Shown one piece after another: positions 12,957 through 14,313 of a stretch of DNA of 14,313 nt. Below the pieces are notes generated by a model. It did no database searches, was not told the DNA's origin, and saw nothing but the letters and a program-made list of their open reading frames with translations. Position 1 is the first letter of the stretch. The number at the start of each line of letters is the position of its first letter. The translations under genes and the position numbers were made by a program. The DNA is from Candidatus Uhrbacteria bacterium. Its GTDB lineage: Bacteria; Patescibacteriota; Patescibacteriia; 2-12-FULL-60-25. Where the stretch lies: positions 1-14,313 of the forward strand of contig JAHFIK010000034.1 in the NCBI GenBank assembly GCA_023246415.1. Reading direction: 5' to 3'.

Positions 12957-12959
12957 GCA

Positions 12960-12995
12960 ACGTAAAATCCCTCGCTCATGCGGGGGATTTTACGT
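12960..12995 (-). terminator. Hairpin terminator of tRNA-Leu
   Basis: A perfect 12-bp stem ACGTAAAATCCC (12960-12971 with 12984-12995) begins within the CCA end of the tRNA on the minus strand. Its 3' arm contains TTTT. Confidence 0.7.
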
Positions 12996-13081
12996 GGTGG
13001 GCAAGGAGAGAATCGAACTCTCATGACCTTGCGGTCGCAGGATTTTGAGTCCTGTGCGTCTACCAATTCCGCCACTCGCCC
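12995..13081 (-). tRNA. tRNA-Leu (CAA)
   Basis: An 87-nt class II tRNA on the minus strand. The acceptor GGGCGAG/CTTGCCC, the anticodon arm CAGGA-CTCAAAA-TCCTG with anticodon CAA, a long variable arm (CGACCGCAAGGTCAT region), the T arm GAGAG-TTCGATT-CTCTC, discriminator A and an encoded CCA are all visible. The long variable arm and CAA anticodon identify leucine. I see no clear promoter in 13082-13256. Confidence 0.96.
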
Positions 13082-13256
13082 ATGATCTTTCGTTGTCACT
13101 TCTCCCATTCGGCTCAGTGTTGATGCTGCGGGCCCCTGAGCAACGGGGGGAGCGTATTTTTGCCCGTGCAACATACACGGATTTGATTCATTCGTCAAAG
13201 TCTACGAAAAATCCCATCTTGCCTCAGGCGGTCCGATGCCGTAACGTTGTAGGCCT

Positions 13257-14042
13257 ATGGGGCGGATTCTATCCATCGTCAATCAAAAGGGGGGAGTGGG
13301 AAAAACGACGACCGCCATTAACCTCGGGGCCTACCTCGCGGAGGCTGGAAAATTCGTGTTAATTGTGGACCTCGACCCGCAGGCCAATGCAACCTCGGGG
13401 ATCGGGGTTGATTTCCAGACGCTTGAGCAGGGGGTGTACGAGGCCATCCTGGGGACAACGCGAATGCGGGACATCGTGCAGCCAACGTCGCACGCCACCT
13501 TGCGGATTGCGCCAGCGACCCCAGACCTCGCAGGGTTGAATATCGAGCTCGTTGGAATGGATCGACGCGAGTACAAGCTTCGAGAGGCACTGCTCGAAAT
13601 TCGACACGACTACGACTACATCCTGATCGACTGTCCGCCAACGCTCGGACTGATCACGTTGAACGGGATCGTTGCGGCAGACGAAATTCTCATCCCGGTT
13701 CAGGCAGAGTATTACGCGTTGGAAGGTCTTGGACAGCTGCTTGAAACCGTGAACCTCGTCAAAGATCGTTTGCGTCCGGAAGTGGAAGTGCTCGGCGCGG
13801 TGCTCACGATGTACGACGGACGAAATAAACTTTCAGAAGATGTCTTGCGTGAGTTGTATAAATACTTCCCGAAAAATATTTTCCGTGCGGTGGTCCCTCG
13901 GAGTGTCCGGTTGGCAGAAGCGCCATCCTTTGGTCGCACCATCCATTCGTTCGATCCCGGATCAAAAGGCGCAAAGGCCTATGAGCGGCTTGCACGAGAG
14001 GTGATTGATACCGAACGTGATCGCATTCCAGAAGTTCTATGA
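13257..14042 (+). CDS. parA: ParA/Soj chromosome-partitioning ATPase
   Basis: 261 aa, the usual length of chromosomal Soj-type ParA without an N-terminal HTH. The deviant Walker A KGGVGKTTT (11-19) has the signature Lys11. Walker A' is LIVDLDPQAN with D40, and Walker B is YILIDCPP with D125. VPRSVRLAEAPSFG near the C terminus is a family hallmark. ParA binds DNA as an ATP dimer and moves ParB-parS complexes during segregation. Start ATG 13257 gives MGRILSIVNQ, the usual N terminus, with only a weak SD (GTAGG). Its TGA overlaps the parB start (TGATG), so the two are coupled. I found no canonical parS (TGTTTCACGTGAAACA-like) in the window. Confidence 0.96.
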   Translation: MGRILSIVNQKGGVGKTTTAINLGAYLAEAGKFVLIVDLDPQANATSGIGVDFQTLEQGVYEAILGTTRMRDIVQPTSHATLRIAPATPDLAGLNIELVGMDRREYKLREALLEIRHDYDYILIDCPPTLGLITLNGIVAADEILIPVQAEYYALEGLGQLLETVNLVKDRLRPEVEVLGAVLTMYDGRNKLSEDVLRELYKYFPKNIFRAVVPRSVRLAEAPSFGRTIHSFDPGSKGAKAYERLAREVIDTERDRIPEVL

Positions 14043-14313
14043 TGAAACGACCAGGAGGACTTGGACGGGGTCTTGGTGCATTGATCCCGCAGAAGCGAGA
14101 TGACGCGGTTGGCGGATCATTCTCGGCCCACGTTGGCGTGAGCCATCCGATTCCGCAACGGACGTCCGATTCGGAATCTCCTCAGTATTCACCGCTGGCG
14201 CATGCGAGTTTGCCGCCGATTGAACAAGAGGTCTCTGCGCCCATTCGTGAAGCACAACTGGTCGCGGCGGCTATTGGTCCCTATCACGAACTCCCGATCG
14301 AAAACATTACCTC
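14042..14313 (+). CDS. parB: ParB/Spo0J centromere-binding protein, N-terminal part only
   Basis: 90 codons are visible before the window ends. The start MKRPGGLGRGLGALIP is the typical conserved ParB N terminus that stimulates ParA ATPase, with Arg residues in the GRGLG box. A poorly conserved linker of about 55 residues follows. LPIENIT at the very end is the beginning of the CTP-binding core (usually 'PIdkI.PNP.QPR'). The DNA-binding domain lies beyond the window. The ATG overlaps the parA stop by one base. Identification rests on this N terminus plus the position behind parA. Confidence 0.92.
   Translation, partial: MKRPGGLGRGLGALIPQKRDDAVGGSFSAHVGVSHPIPQRTSDSESPQYSPLAHASLPPIEQEVSAPIREAQLVAAAIGPYHELPIENIT

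Noticed and set aside
12841..12960. 40-residue N-terminal extension of the kinase
   Set aside because: It would translate the 30-bp palindrome and add a segment unlike APH kinases.
13082..13256. Possible parS or replication-origin element near parA
   Set aside because: No parS-like palindrome or DnaA-box cluster is visible in this gap or elsewhere in the window.

Overview
The window looks like chromosomal DNA of a bacterium of about 50% GC, with short intergenic regions, strong intrinsic terminators and many genes carrying their own promoter. My best guess is a member of the Patescibacteria (CPR). The reasons are the tandem 'VYLI..GK..PF.S...F..YG' modules fused to a secreted glycosidase, a short membrane protein with an 'ASVC...RxC' cysteine repeat, and many orphan surface proteins. 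This placement rests on recalled family features and is inference.

Layout. Left end (1-900): a CAT-anticodon tRNA with promoter and terminator, then an AT-rich nucleotidyltransferase gene that may be acquired. Positions 900-4600: a lipoprotein of unknown function, a small Cys-repeat membrane protein, and a secreted GH44 endoglucanase/xyloglucanase-like enzyme with three N-terminal tandem modules. Positions 4555-7910: the most striking part. Two lipoprotein genes each lie behind a near-identical segment of about 240 bp holding a GTAGGGGC hairpin, a strong sigma70-type promoter, a 5'-end stem-loop and a leader reading frame. Both proteins have a lipobox, a long TGG-repeat stalk and a Cys-rich C-terminal head, but the heads look unrelated.

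Positions 7900-12960: mostly small, separately transcribed genes in divergent and convergent pairs. These are an orphan 261-aa protein (-), an SDR-fold protein lacking the catalytic Lys (+), an orphan 114-aa protein (-), a histidine phosphatase started at TTG (+), and a two-gene operon (-) of an APH-like kinase and a small membrane protein. A perfect 30-bp palindrome lies at the putative kinase promoter, and a related half-palindrome follows the phosphatase promoter.

Right end (12960-14313): tRNA-Leu(CAA) on the minus strand, then parA and the first 90 codons of parB, which overlap at TGATG. This suggests a core chromosomal locus. The surface genes (993-7833) plausibly act together at the cell envelope, as an extracellular beta-glucan hydrolase beside stalked lipoproteins. 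The 8-13 kb genes give no evident common pathway. I saw no rRNA, CRISPR array or insertion sequence.
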